The notes: a model not told the origin generated them from the letters alone. A DNA stretch of 43,207 bases from VFKI01 sp033762075 (GCA_033762075.1 JANRLY010000038.1:1-43207); one strand, 5' to 3'. Positions 24,586 through 33,420 are shown, counted from the first letter of the stretch. Made by a program: numbers and translations.

Positions 24586-25525
24586 CGTGCAACACTCTCC
24601 AGTCATTTGTTTAATGGGCCCCACTGCTTCTGGTAAAACTGCCTTAGCTGTGCAATTGGTCCAACAGTTTCCTTGTGAAATTATCAGTGTGGATTCTGCG
24701 ATGGTCTATCGTGGCATGGATATTGGAACTGCAAAGCCCGATGAAGATACCTTAAAAATTGCGCCGCATTGGTTGATCAATATCCGCGATCCAGCTGAAC
24801 CTTATTCGGCTGCGCAATTTTGTGAAGATGCCTCTCATGCAATTACAGATATTTTTTCTCGCAATAAAATACCTTTGCTAGTGGGTGGCACGATGCTTTA
24901 TTTTCGTGCTTTGCAAAAAGGGCTTTCTGAATTGCCCAGTGCAGATGCTGGTATTCGTCAAAAAATTCTTACTGAAGCAGAAGATCTAGGGTGGCCTGCA
25001 TTACACGATAAACTTTTAAAAAAAGATCCTGCGTCAGCTGCGCGCATTCATCCACATGACAGTCAACGCATTCAGCGCGCCTTAGAAGTGCTTGAGATGA
25101 CAGGTCAACCGCTGAGCGTGCTTCACCAAGTAAAACAAAAGAAATTTGAAGATCATTCCATTGTCAATATTGCAATCGCACCTAAAGATCGTAGTATTTT
25201 GCACGATAGAATTGCAACACGATTTCATCAAATGTTAGCGTTTGGTTTTGTAGATGAAGTGCGCGCACTTTTTGCGCGTGAAGATCTCTCCATCGAAATG
25301 CCCGCGATTCGTTCGGCAGGATATCGTCAAGTTTGGTTATATTTACAGGGAAAATTGAATTATTCGGAAATGGAAACTCGTGGAATTATCGCAACACGGC
25401 AATTAGCAAAACGACAGCTGACTTGGTTGCGTCACTGGCCGAATGTGATTGGTTTTGATAGCGAAGCAAAGGATTTGTATGACCAAGTTGTAAAATATAT
25501 CTCACAATTAGCCATGATAAATTAA
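24575..25525 (+). CDS. miaA: tRNA dimethylallyltransferase MiaA
   Basis: MiaA adds the dimethylallyl group to N6 of A37 in tRNAs that read UNN codons. The 316 aa show the P-loop GPTASGKT, the catalytic ISVDSAMVYRGMDIGTAKP segment, VGGTMLYFRAL and the RQLAKRQLTWLR motif. The start may be GTG 24575, overlapping mutL by 11 bases, or GTG 24587 (MQHSPVICLMG), which lies just after the mutL stop; neither has a strong ribosome binding site. Its 3' end overlaps the convergent FAD monooxygenase by 18 bases. In E. coli hfq follows directly; here hfq lies about 9.8 kb further on. Confidence 0.95.
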   Translation: MGDNVQHSPVICLMGPTASGKTALAVQLVQQFPCEIISVDSAMVYRGMDIGTAKPDEDTLKIAPHWLINIRDPAEPYSAAQFCEDASHAITDIFSRNKIPLLVGGTMLYFRALQKGLSELPSADAGIRQKILTEAEDLGWPALHDKLLKKDPASAARIHPHDSQRIQRALEVLEMTGQPLSVLHQVKQKKFEDHSIVNIAIAPKDRSILHDRIATRFHQMLAFGFVDEVRALFAREDLSIEMPAIRSAGYRQVWLYLQGKLNYSEMETRGIIATRQLAKRQLTWLRHWPNVIGFDSEAKDLYDQVVKYISQLAMIN

Positions 25526-27121
25526 GTATTCATTCAAAAATGCTTTTAATGTATCTTCATTCGGCTTTTTCGAAAAATAAGCAATATAATTATCTGGTCG
25601 GATGATGTAGATAGCGGATGTTTTAAGATGATATCGCGTGTGAATGATGTTGTTTTTGTCTGATATGATGTTGTTTGCTTGAGAAGCCTCTTCTGTTGTG
25701 ATGAGATATGTGTTGATTTCGTCAGCGTAATTTTCATCCAACCATTGTTGGAGTTGTTCTAATTTTTTTAAATTTTTCTCAGTGCAATGGATGCCTGTGA
25801 ATAATAAAATTTGATGTTTTGTGTTTTGAAAGTAATGAAACAAACGAGCTGTATTTGATATTTTAACATCTAGAGCGCGCTCACCTTGCTTAGGTGCGCC
25901 AGTCGGCGGCTTTTCATGATAATCAATGATGGGACTTTCATTGTACTGAATGTTGAGTTGTGCAAGTTCCATGGAGAGGCTGTGAGCTATTTTTGGTTTG
26001 GCAGCATTTTTGCAGAATTTTCTGAGTTTTGTGAAAAAAGACTTATCAAATAACATCATTTTAGTGAGATATTCTGTTTCCTTGACGACATGACTTACAA
26101 TTGAGTGTCGTTCAAGTGGGAAGCTATCCAGCAGAGCAGGCTTTGCTTTATTTTGTATGATTAAAGCGAGCTTCCAGGCAAGATTAAAAGCATCTTGTAA
26201 TCCTGAATTCATGCCTTGCCCACCGACAGGAGAGTGAGTGTGGGCAGCATCCCCGACTAAAAATATAGATTGTTCTCGCATCTGATTGACTATTTTGCTG
26301 TGTATCCAGAAAGGAGAAATCCAAGATACTTTTTCTACAATATAATTGCCATAGGTGCGTTCAGCGACTAGTTCTTTGACTTCTTGTTCAGTAAAAAATT
26401 GTCTTGGATGACTAGAGTAAAGATTTGCGCTTAAGCGATAATCTTTTGTATTCCAAGGAAAGGCAGAAAATAAAGTTCCTTTTTCAGAAAAAATGGTGCC
26501 TTTCTCAAAAAAAACATGAATTTCATTGGTGGGAAGAAATGAACGCATAGTTGCATCAGCGACCATGAATTGTTCTTGAATATCCTCACCAGGAAAAGGT
26601 ATTTGACACTTTTCACGAATGGTACTGTTTGCGCCATCACAAGCTATCACCCAGTGACTCGTGATGTTTTCTGTATCTCCGTTCGCTAATCGAACAATCG
26701 AGATGACTGTATTGTTGGTTTGTTTAATATCAATTAATTCAACGGATCGTTCAATACGAATATGGGATTCAGCCAACCTTGCTTGTAGTAATCTTTCTGT
26801 TTCACTTTGCGGCAACATTAAAATGAATGGATAATCAGAATCAATTGAGTCAAAAGGAATGCTGACGAGGTGCTTGCTATTTTCATATAAATTAATGGCA
26901 CCACAACGATGGCCAATTTTGAGAAAGCGATCTGCAATGCCAATCAAATCTAATATTTCAAGCGTTCTTGTTTGAATCCACGTTGCATTGGATCCTTGTG
27001 TGGGAGAAGATTTTTTGTCAATGATTCGAAATGGAATATTGTGACGCTCTAATTCGCAAGCCATCATTAATCCAGTAGGGCCGGCGCCAACAATAAGAAC
27101 AGGGAGATAATGGTTTGTCAT
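25508..27121 (-). CDS. FAD-dependent aromatic-ring monooxygenase-like protein
   Basis: The 537-aa flavoprotein has the FAD-binding GAGPTGLMMACEL near the N-terminus, the DG motif CDGANSTIREK and the GD motif GDAAHTHSPVGGQGMNSGLQD, which together mark group A (PheA/TfdB-like) hydroxylases, plus a C-terminal thioredoxin-like domain as in phenol hydroxylases. Substrate unknown; such enzymes act on phenolics or in polyketide and antibiotic modification or inactivation. No pathway partners are adjacent. It lies just where the conserved miaA-hfq order breaks, overlaps miaA by 18 bases and has a more AT-rich 3' half, all consistent with acquisition by transfer. Confidence 0.88.
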   Translation of the reverse strand: MTNHYLPVLIVGAGPTGLMMACELERHNIPFRIIDKKSSPTQGSNATWIQTRTLEILDLIGIADRFLKIGHRCGAINLYENSKHLVSIPFDSIDSDYPFILMLPQSETERLLQARLAESHIRIERSVELIDIKQTNNTVISIVRLANGDTENITSHWVIACDGANSTIREKCQIPFPGEDIQEQFMVADATMRSFLPTNEIHVFFEKGTIFSEKGTLFSAFPWNTKDYRLSANLYSSHPRQFFTEQEVKELVAERTYGNYIVEKVSWISPFWIHSKIVNQMREQSIFLVGDAAHTHSPVGGQGMNSGLQDAFNLAWKLALIIQNKAKPALLDSFPLERHSIVSHVVKETEYLTKMMLFDKSFFTKLRKFCKNAAKPKIAHSLSMELAQLNIQYNESPIIDYHEKPPTGAPKQGERALDVKISNTARLFHYFQNTKHQILLFTGIHCTEKNLKKLEQLQQWLDENYADEINTYLITTEEASQANNIISDKNNIIHTRYHLKTSAIYIIRPDNYIAYFSKKPNEDTLKAFLNEYLIYHG

Positions 27122-27370
27122 AAGTCCGTTTAATGCCTTTTTATGCGAACTCTAATAGTAGCAAAATCACTAAAGACTATAAACAGCTGCTGCTTGTTAT
27201 TCAATCAACCCGTCAAATTGATCAATAAATATTTAATATTTTTGTATTGCACATGAAGTGCGCTAAAAAATGCTACTTTTTTATACGCAACTAGTCGCAT
27301 CACGATAAGGTTGATGTATAATTTATCGGTTAAGAGTCATCGTGACATAATTATTTCAGGGAGTTTTATT

Positions 27371-27742
27371 ATGATAGGGATGAAGCGTGCTCGTTTAAGT
27401 GCTACGGCATTGGGAGTGACTTTAGGTTTAATGTGCGGTGTCTGGATGTTGGTCGTCGGTTTATTGGCAACTTATTATGATGTTGGATTTGCTAAAGACA
27501 TGATGACGCGTTGGGAAGGATGGTTTCCGGGTGTGCAAGTCACACTGATAGGCAGTTTAACGGTGGGTGCATGGGGTCTTTTAAAAGGATTTGTAACAGG
27601 GCTTGTTTTTGGATGGATCTATAATCTGTGTCTTTGCTGTTGCACACGCTGTTGTCCTTGCTGCAAATGCTCATGTTGTGGTGGAAAATGTAATTGCGGT
27701 AGCTCAACATGTAATGTTTGTAACCCGGCACAAAAAATGTAA
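27371..27742 (+). CDS. Holin-like two-helix membrane protein with cysteine-rich tail
   Basis: ATG 27371 follows CAGGGAG and gives 123 aa; the frame is open 20 codons further up but without a ribosome binding site. Two hydrophobic stretches (about 12-34 and 57-85, GSLTVGAWGLLKGFVTGLVF) resemble small membrane proteins annotated as bacteriophage holin in Legionella-type genomes (from memory). What stands out is the tail at 87-117, with 15 cysteines in 31 residues (CLCCC, CCPCC, CKCSCC and so on), like a metallothionein or iron-sulphur scaffold tethered to the membrane. There are no phage genes nearby. A hairpin terminator follows. Function unknown. Confidence 0.72.
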   Translation: MIGMKRARLSATALGVTLGLMCGVWMLVVGLLATYYDVGFAKDMMTRWEGWFPGVQVTLIGSLTVGAWGLLKGFVTGLVFGWIYNLCLCCCTRCCPCCKCSCCGGKCNCGSSTCNVCNPAQKM

Positions 27743-27759
27743 GTTTTATTTTGAGTTTC

Positions 27760-27789
27760 AAAAATGCGCCGCAGGTCGGCGCATTTTTT
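27760..27789 (+). terminator. Intrinsic terminator
   Basis: AAAAATGCGCC (27760-27770) pairs with GGCGCATTTTT (27778-27788) around a 7-nt loop, ending in a T-run. With A-rich and T-rich flanks on both sides it can stop transcription in both directions. It ends the cysteine-rich holin-like gene. Confidence 0.85.
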
Positions 27790-27852
27790 ATGTGTGAGAA
27801 ACGTAGATACAGGCGTCGAAAAACATGAACGCTTTTGATAGAGGTCTTCACC

Positions 27853-28233
27853 ATGAAAAAAATAATTCAAACAACAGAGGCGCCTTTACCTATAGGCTGT
27901 TATTCGCAAGCGATTCAAGTGGGTAATATGATCCATATTTCAGGACAAATCGCGCTCGATCCTGCTTCTGGAGAATTAGTGGGAAATAATATTCAACAAC
28001 AAGTGAAACAAGTTTTTGAAAATATCGATGCGGTCGCGCGCGCTTCCGGTGGAGATATTAATCAAGTTGTTGCATTGACGGTTTATCTCATGAAGTTATC
28101 TGATATTGATGCTGTGAATGCAGCAATCACAGATTATTTCAAAGAACCTTGGCCTGCACGAACAACGATTCAAGTTTCGGCTTTGCCGCGACAAGCCTTG
28201 GTGGAAATCACGGCGATGATGATTATAGATTAA
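27853..28233 (+). CDS. ridA: RidA family reactive intermediate deaminase
   Basis: RidA proteins hydrolyse reactive enamines and imines such as 2-aminoacrylate released by PLP enzymes, in the cytosol. The 126 aa have the family pattern: IGCYSQAIQVGNMIHISGQIALDP, the active-site arginine in WPARTTIQV and the C-terminal ALVEITAMMI with the conserved glutamate. ATG 27853 (MKKIIQTTEAP) is chosen because AGAGGT precedes it; the longer frame would need a TTG start. It is flanked by terminator-like hairpins and so appears to be a single-gene unit. Confidence 0.93.
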   Translation: MKKIIQTTEAPLPIGCYSQAIQVGNMIHISGQIALDPASGELVGNNIQQQVKQVFENIDAVARASGGDINQVVALTVYLMKLSDIDAVNAAITDYFKEPWPARTTIQVSALPRQALVEITAMMIID

Positions 28234-28235
28234 TT

Positions 28236-28277
28236 CCTCCCCCCCCATCAAAAAGCGATGGAGGAGAGGGGGCTTTC
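28236..28277. terminator. Hairpin between convergent ridA and the cysteine-rich membrane protein gene
   Basis: CCATC (28245-28249) pairs with GATGG (28257-28261), and TCCTCC with GGAGGA offers an alternative longer stem. On the plus strand it is followed by CTTTCTTA. It sits exactly between the two convergent stop codons and probably ends transcription from ridA. The long C-run (28239-28246) is unusual. Confidence 0.45.
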
Positions 28278-29102
28278 TTAAGCGATGATATAGATCGGAG
28301 CGCCCGGTTCTTGTTCCCCGATTTTTACAACAGGAGGTTCCATCTCTACGCGCAGATTTTTTTCTGGTTTGCTGATCCCGCATGAAAATAAGCGTGAGAG
28401 GCATCCATTTTTTTCAGCCTGCGGGGCAGGTCCTGCGTCTGGTTTTGTATTGTCTGAAACTTCAATCTGAGGTTGAAAATATTTTTTCACCGCAAACAAA
28501 CCAGCAGCCAAAAGTGACGCTGCGCCACCAATCATGAAAGAGGTTTGCACTTCTAGTTTGCAGCAATCACAGCAACCGGATGAGCAATCGTCAAGTTCCT
28601 TGTCCCAGTTAGTTTCAAATTGGTTGCATCCTTCGGTGGAAAATCCCTGGATAATTGTTTCTGCAACCAGACTGTCGTCGCTAGTATCATCTACTTTTGT
28701 TGTACAAAAATCGGTAGAAACTGGGTTAATCGCATTCTCTCCAAGAGTGCTCAGGCTGAGCGTGATCGCGCTTTTAATTTCACTTAGGCCGGTATTACTC
28801 AAACATTTAAAATTTTCTGATTCTCCATATGCTTTTTGATCACGGTACTTAAGTGCGCCATTTAAAACGGTCGCACCACTACTGTTGGTGACATAGAAAG
28901 GATCACAAAATTGGTAATAGTTTGAGCCAGTACACAATTCTCTATTGGTGCTCTCATGAAAAGTGTAAGCCGTCTGATCGGCAGCCGTTCCCATCTGCGC
29001 TAGTAGTGTTGATCCCAAAATAAAATACGCTGACTTTTTTGAGGAAAGTGGTTTTCCTTTTTCGTCATAAAGCTGATTTGTTTTTAAGTTCCGAAGTGTC
29101 AT
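28278..29102 (-). CDS. Cysteine-rich membrane protein of unknown function
   Basis: I do not recognise this 274-aa protein. A hydrophobic stretch at 24-41 looks like an internal signal or first membrane helix. An extracytoplasmic domain to about 185 holds ten of twelve cysteines, with the dense cluster DDCSSGCCDCC at 171-181. A second helix (about 188-206) leads to a cytosolic tail of 68 residues with two more cysteines and a Pro/Glu-rich end (PGAPIYIIA). Paired cysteines in the outer part suggest disulphides or metal binding. It lies near the other cysteine-rich gene (27371) but on the opposite strand. ATG 29102 follows AAAAAGGT. Confidence 0.65.
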   Translation of the reverse strand: MTLRNLKTNQLYDEKGKPLSSKKSAYFILGSTLLAQMGTAADQTAYTFHESTNRELCTGSNYYQFCDPFYVTNSSGATVLNGALKYRDQKAYGESENFKCLSNTGLSEIKSAITLSLSTLGENAINPVSTDFCTTKVDDTSDDSLVAETIIQGFSTEGCNQFETNWDKELDDCSSGCCDCCKLEVQTSFMIGGAASLLAAGLFAVKKYFQPQIEVSDNTKPDAGPAPQAEKNGCLSRLFSCGISKPEKNLRVEMEPPVVKIGEQEPGAPIYIIA

Positions 29103-29140
29103 TTTGTTTATACCTTTTTATGAGTAGTCGATTATGAGTT

Positions 29141-29168
29141 CCTGCGCTCGATCATTCAAGGGCGCAGG
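29141..29168. terminator. Hairpin between ctpA and the cysteine-rich protein gene
   Basis: CCTGCGC (29141-29147) pairs with GCGCAGG (29162-29168) around a 14-nt loop, 47 bases beyond the ctpA stop on the minus strand. No T-run follows, so it is at best a weak or Rho-assisted terminator, or a repeat. Confidence 0.4.
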
Positions 29169-29214
29169 ATTATATGATTTATACCGAGCTTTTAACAAGG
29201 ACTAAACAATTGGG

Positions 29215-30642
29215 TTAATTTTTTGAAACAGCAGGTGGCGGTGTGATAAGTGTTGGCACAATATTTGTACCTAGTGTGTGCATGGTTTTGAGAATATCGA
29301 ATGCTTCATACAGTTGAAAATCAGTGCGTGCTAAATTCAATGAATCAGCTTTAGCATTTTCACTCGCAGTTGCAGGATTTTCTGTGCCGGGTAAGTGTCC
29401 TTTCAGTTCAAACTCTCTGATTGGTGTGATTGCTGAATCATCATCTTGTTGTGATTTTTTTGCAATTTCTAAATTATTAACGACGATGTCAGGTGTAATG
29501 CCTTTGTTTTGAATCACGCGACCAGAAGGCGTGTGATAAAGAGCGGTTGTTAATTTGATAGCGTGGGTATCATCTAGAGGCAAAACAGTCTGAACGGAGC
29601 CTTTACCAAAGCTCGGAATACCTACGATCAGTGCCCGACGATAATCTTGCAGGGCACCGGCAACAATTTCTGATGCAGAAGCAGATCCTTCGTTGACTAA
29701 GACAACTAAAGGTGCACCATTTAAGATGTCACCTGCTGTGCCTTTGGATGTGATTTTGCCTGAATATTGTTTGCCGTGTAGGCGTCCTTCGGTATAAACA
29801 ATTAATTGATTGTAGAGATTGCCAGTTTTTTGTTGGTCGAGAAATTTATCGGAAACATCCACAGCAGTTTCGAGTAAACCGCCTGGATTATTACGCAAAT
29901 CGAGTACTAAGCCATTTAAGTGTCCACCTGCTTGTTTCTTGAGTGATTCAATCGCGGCAACCATCAAATCTGTTGTAGGTTTGCCAAATTCGCTAATTCT
30001 GACGTAACCGTAACCTGGGCTTAACATGCGACTTTTGACGCTGGTGATATGAATTTCATCTCGGACAATGCGAATATTGATCGGTGCTTTTTGATCTTTC
30101 CGAATGATGGTGAGCGTAACAGGGGTGCCTTTTTCACCGCGCATGCTTTCAACGGCTTCATTGAGCGTCATGTCGTCTACGAGTTTGTTGTTAATAGCAA
30201 CAATGTAGTCTCCAGATTTAATGCCTGCTTTGCTTGCTGGAGTGTCATCTATTGGGCTTACCACTTTAAGAACACCAAACTCTCCGGTGACTTCAATGCC
30301 GAGTCCGCCGAAAGAGCCATTGGTTGTCATGATCAAGCTTTTGTAAGCATCTTCATCAAGATATTCAGAGTGAGGATCTAAACCGCTAACCATGCCACGA
30401 ATAGCATCTTCGAGAAGTTTTTTATCGCTAATCGGTTGAACATAGTAATCTTTGATTTGAGAGATAGCATCCGTGAAGCGCGAAATATCGCTTTCTTGTA
30501 TGTCGCCGTCAGTGCCTTTTGCAATTGGGATAGAAGAGGTTGTATTGCTAGCGTCTTTGAAGGCATAAGTGGAAGTAATAGGAAGTATCGCGATTGTTAA
30601 ACCGAGCCATCCAGCTAATACTATGGAAAAACGCAGTCTCAT
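29215..30642 (-). CDS. ctpA: Carboxyl-terminal processing protease, S41 family
   Basis: CtpA-type proteases cut envelope proteins at hydrophobic C-termini; in Pseudomonas one degrades murein endopeptidases. The 475-aa product has a signal peptide (about 1-27), a PDZ domain at about 110-185 (GGLGIEVTG, KAGIKSGDYIVAI) and the S41 catalytic core with the Ser322 region (NEGSASASEI) and Lys347 in FGKGSVQTVL, spaced as in E. coli Prc. ATG 30642 follows AAAGGGA. It lies downstream of gpmI on the same strand. In many gammaproteobacteria envC lies between these two, but here the gap is only 130 bases and empty. Confidence 0.94.
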   Translation of the reverse strand: MRLRFSIVLAGWLGLTIAILPITSTYAFKDASNTTSSIPIAKGTDGDIQESDISRFTDAISQIKDYYVQPISDKKLLEDAIRGMVSGLDPHSEYLDEDAYKSLIMTTNGSFGGLGIEVTGEFGVLKVVSPIDDTPASKAGIKSGDYIVAINNKLVDDMTLNEAVESMRGEKGTPVTLTIIRKDQKAPINIRIVRDEIHITSVKSRMLSPGYGYVRISEFGKPTTDLMVAAIESLKKQAGGHLNGLVLDLRNNPGGLLETAVDVSDKFLDQQKTGNLYNQLIVYTEGRLHGKQYSGKITSKGTAGDILNGAPLVVLVNEGSASASEIVAGALQDYRRALIVGIPSFGKGSVQTVLPLDDTHAIKLTTALYHTPSGRVIQNKGITPDIVVNNLEIAKKSQQDDDSAITPIREFELKGHLPGTENPATASENAKADSLNLARTDFQLYEAFDILKTMHTLGTNIVPTLITPPPAVSKN

Positions 30643-30772
30643 TTGAGCGTCCCTTTCAAGTAGATAACCGATTTATATAATTGAAGTATAGCCTATTTTG
30701 AGAAATTGCGTTCTCCCTAACGTACTAAATAGTGTAATATTTTTGACCTTTATTGCCAATTTAGGGCTGAAA

Positions 30773-32329
30773 TTACAGTTTGAGCAGTGTTTTACCCGTC
30801 ATTTCTTCAGGTTTGGGGATACCAAGTAAGTACAGCATCGTCGGAGTAATATCAGCCAAGGTGCCATTCTGATGGGTGACTTTTGCGGGTCTTCCCACAT
30901 AAAGCAGAGGAACAGGCTCATTGGTATGGGCTGTATGGGGTTGTCCTGTGTCTTCATTGAGTAGCATTTCTGCATTGCCGTGATCTGCTGTAATGAGCGC
31001 TTCGCCGCCAACTTCCTTTAAAGCTTGCACAATGCGAGCAAGGCATTTGTCGATTGTTTCGATAGCTTGAATTGTCGCAGGAAGGTTTCCGGTATGACCA
31101 ACCATGTCAGGGTTAGCAAAATTACAGATAATGACATCGTATTTTTGTTGTTTGATCGCTTCAACAAGTTTGTCCGTCAGGGTATAGGCGCTCATATCAG
31201 GTGCTTCATCATATGTTGCCACTTTTGGAGAAGGAATAAGGATTCGATCTTCGCCTGGGAAAGGCGTTTCAATACCTCCGTTGAAAAAAAATGTGACATG
31301 TGCGTATTTTTCAGTTTCTGCTATGCGTAATTGTTTCCAACCGAGTTCGCTAAGATATTGCCCTAAAATATTTTTTGGATAGTCAGAGGGAAATGCAACG
31401 GGCAAATCAAAGGTTGCATTGTAGTTTGTCAATGTCGTGCAATGCACTTTTGGGAAAATAGGACGCGGGAAGTTTTTAAATGCTGGATCAGTAAGTGCTT
31501 GTGTTAACTGACGAACACGATCAGCTCGGAAATTCATAAAGATAATCGAATCTCCTTCCTGAATACATTCAGGCATTGTGTTTTCGGGATGAATACTCGT
31601 AGCAGAAACAAACTCATCTGTTTCACCGCGCTCATAGGCTGCCGCCAGTGCACTGAGAGCATCTTTTGCGTGATAAGCTGCTTTCCCTTCGACCATGAGA
31701 GCCCACGCTTTTTCTGTACGCTCCCAACGTTTATCGCGATCCATTGCAAAATAACGGCCGATGAGAGAAATTATTTTGCCGCATTTTTTTGCGGCACAAT
31801 ACACTGAAATTTTTTCGAGTGACGCATAAGCACTTTTGGGAGGGGTGTCTCGACCATCAAGAAAAGCATGGATATAAACTTTTTTTGCTCCTTGCTGTGC
31901 AGCCAAGTCTATCATTGCTTTGAATTGGTTTTCGTGACTGTGCACACCGCCCGGTGAAAGTAATCCGGCGAGATGGATCGCTTTGTCGTGCGAGATGGCT
32001 TGTTGAATTGCAGCAATAAGAATGGGGTTTGAAAAAAACTCACCGGTCGATATCGCATTTTCAATGCGTGTTAGATCTTGATAAATGGTACGACCAGCAC
32101 CGATGTTTAAATGACCCACTTCTGAATTGCCCATTTGTCCTTCTGGGAGACCGACACATCGACCTGATCCTGAGAGTAATGTGTGAGAATACTGCTGCCA
32201 AAGTTGATCCCAGCAGGGTTTATGTGCAGCGGCAATCGCGTTATTTGCAGGGTTTTCTCGATAGCCCCAGCCATCTAAGATGATGAGCGCAAAGGGGCGT
32301 GGTCGCTGGATGTGATGAGAGCTTGTCAT
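30773..32329 (-). CDS. gpmI: 2,3-bisphosphoglycerate-independent phosphoglycerate mutase
   Basis: GpmI interconverts 3- and 2-phosphoglycerate in glycolysis and gluconeogenesis, using two metal ions and a phosphoserine. The 518 aa match the family. ALIILDGWGYRE starts the metal-binding phosphatase core, and the phosphorylated Ser69 lies in GQMGNSEVGHLNIG. DGRDTPP, FMNFRADRVRQL, NFANPDMVGHTG and TADHGNAE supply substrate and metal ligands. ATG 32329 follows AGGA at 6 bases. It is upstream of ctpA on the same strand. Confidence 0.97.
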   Translation of the reverse strand: MTSSHHIQRPRPFALIILDGWGYRENPANNAIAAAHKPCWDQLWQQYSHTLLSGSGRCVGLPEGQMGNSEVGHLNIGAGRTIYQDLTRIENAISTGEFFSNPILIAAIQQAISHDKAIHLAGLLSPGGVHSHENQFKAMIDLAAQQGAKKVYIHAFLDGRDTPPKSAYASLEKISVYCAAKKCGKIISLIGRYFAMDRDKRWERTEKAWALMVEGKAAYHAKDALSALAAAYERGETDEFVSATSIHPENTMPECIQEGDSIIFMNFRADRVRQLTQALTDPAFKNFPRPIFPKVHCTTLTNYNATFDLPVAFPSDYPKNILGQYLSELGWKQLRIAETEKYAHVTFFFNGGIETPFPGEDRILIPSPKVATYDEAPDMSAYTLTDKLVEAIKQQKYDVIICNFANPDMVGHTGNLPATIQAIETIDKCLARIVQALKEVGGEALITADHGNAEMLLNEDTGQPHTAHTNEPVPLLYVGRPAKVTHQNGTLADITPTMLYLLGIPKPEEMTGKTLLKL

Positions 32330-32374
32330 GAGAGTCCTATATGCTGAGGAGAGGTATAGGGTCTGTCCTCAATT

Positions 32375-32512
32375 ACTTCACTAGCTGCAAAATGAGTAGA
32401 ATCGGCTAAAATTTCCGCAAACTTTCGTCAAATATAACCTGATATTTTCCTCAAATTTGCGAAAATTTTATCGCGATTCTCTCATTTTTCGCTTTAGCGA
32501 AGCAAATGAAGT
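32375..32512. repeat. Large imperfect inverted repeat (33-bp arms)
   Basis: The arm 32389-32421 (AAAATGAG...CGCAAA) and the arm 32456-32488 (TTTGCG...CTCATTTT) are about 85% complementary with small gaps. An outer ACTTCA/TGAAGT pair (32375-32380, 32507-32512) extends the palindrome. The 34-nt loop is AT-rich. It occupies most of the 308-base gap between the divergent gpmI and mlaA genes and looks like a non-coding miniature element. No reading frame here is convincing. Confidence 0.7.
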
Positions 32513-32637
32513 CAGACGCTAGTATTCGCTGCGGAATTCTCTCAAATTATACATCCCTTCGTCGAGTTCTTTACTGTGAATGAGAAGCTATCCAGGATAA
32601 ACTATGGCAACTGGATTTCTGAAAGGGATAGTAGTCA

Positions 32638-33408
32638 ATGAGACGTTGTGTTTATAAAAACTTAAACAAGCGTTCAAGCAAGTGGCTTTTATTTATTTGC
32701 TTGATGATTTTCACACGGATGGTTTTTGCTGCGGACGAAGATCAATCTTCTACAGCCCCTGTGGACCCCTACGAAAAATTCAACCGTGTGGTTTTTCGTT
32801 TTAATGACACGCTCGATAGGCTTATTCTCAAACCTACTGCCATCTTGTATAACAAAATTATTCCAAAACCCATAGTCAAAGGGATCCGTAACTTCTTTTT
32901 TAATATTGATACTATTCCCACTGTTGTGAATGATGTTTTGCAATTGAATATATATCAAGCAACGCGCGATACTTGGCGACTTGGCATTAATACTACGATT
33001 GGCCTTTTAGGATTTTTTGATTTTGCGAATGATATGGGTCTGGCGCCTAACAGCGAAGATTTTGGCTTAACACTCGCACATTGGGGATATACGCACTCAA
33101 ACTACCTTGTCATACCTTTCTTTGGTCCAGGGACAACGCGAGATGTGATAGGCTGGCCGATTGATTATTATTTGTTTTCGGTTTATCCCCACATCAAAAC
33201 ACCTCAGCGTTATGAGTTATATGCAGCAAGCGTTGTTTCTTGGCGTGCGGGACTTCTTCGATTTCAAGATGTGATGCAGCAAGCTGCTATTGATCGTTAT
33301 GTTTTTGTGCGCGAGGCTTATATGCAGCACCGTGCTTTCTTGATTCAACGTAATAAAGAATTAGGTGACCCCTATTTAGAGCATGAGCATCCAGATCAAG
33401 CATCATAA
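32638..33408 (+). CDS. mlaA: MlaA/VacJ family outer-membrane lipid asymmetry protein
   Basis: MlaA sits in the outer membrane and removes misplaced phospholipids from the outer leaflet, passing them to MlaC. The 256 aa carry the family marks DPYEKFNRVVFRFND, RNFFFNIDTIPTVVNDVLQ, TTIGLLGFFDFANDMGL and SEDFGLTLAHWGY, followed by VIPFFGPGTTRDVIG. E. coli MlaA is a lipoprotein. Here the signal peptide (about 15-31) ends in VFA/ADE and no lipobox cysteine is seen at the cleavage site, so the protein may not be lipidated. The mlaBCDEF transport genes are not in the window. ATG 32638 follows AAAGGGA. Confidence 0.93.
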   Translation: MRRCVYKNLNKRSSKWLLFICLMIFTRMVFAADEDQSSTAPVDPYEKFNRVVFRFNDTLDRLILKPTAILYNKIIPKPIVKGIRNFFFNIDTIPTVVNDVLQLNIYQATRDTWRLGINTTIGLLGFFDFANDMGLAPNSEDFGLTLAHWGYTHSNYLVIPFFGPGTTRDVIGWPIDYYLFSVYPHIKTPQRYELYAASVVSWRAGLLRFQDVMQQAAIDRYVFVREAYMQHRAFLIQRNKELGDPYLEHEHPDQAS

Positions 33409-33420
33409 AATAAATGATGC

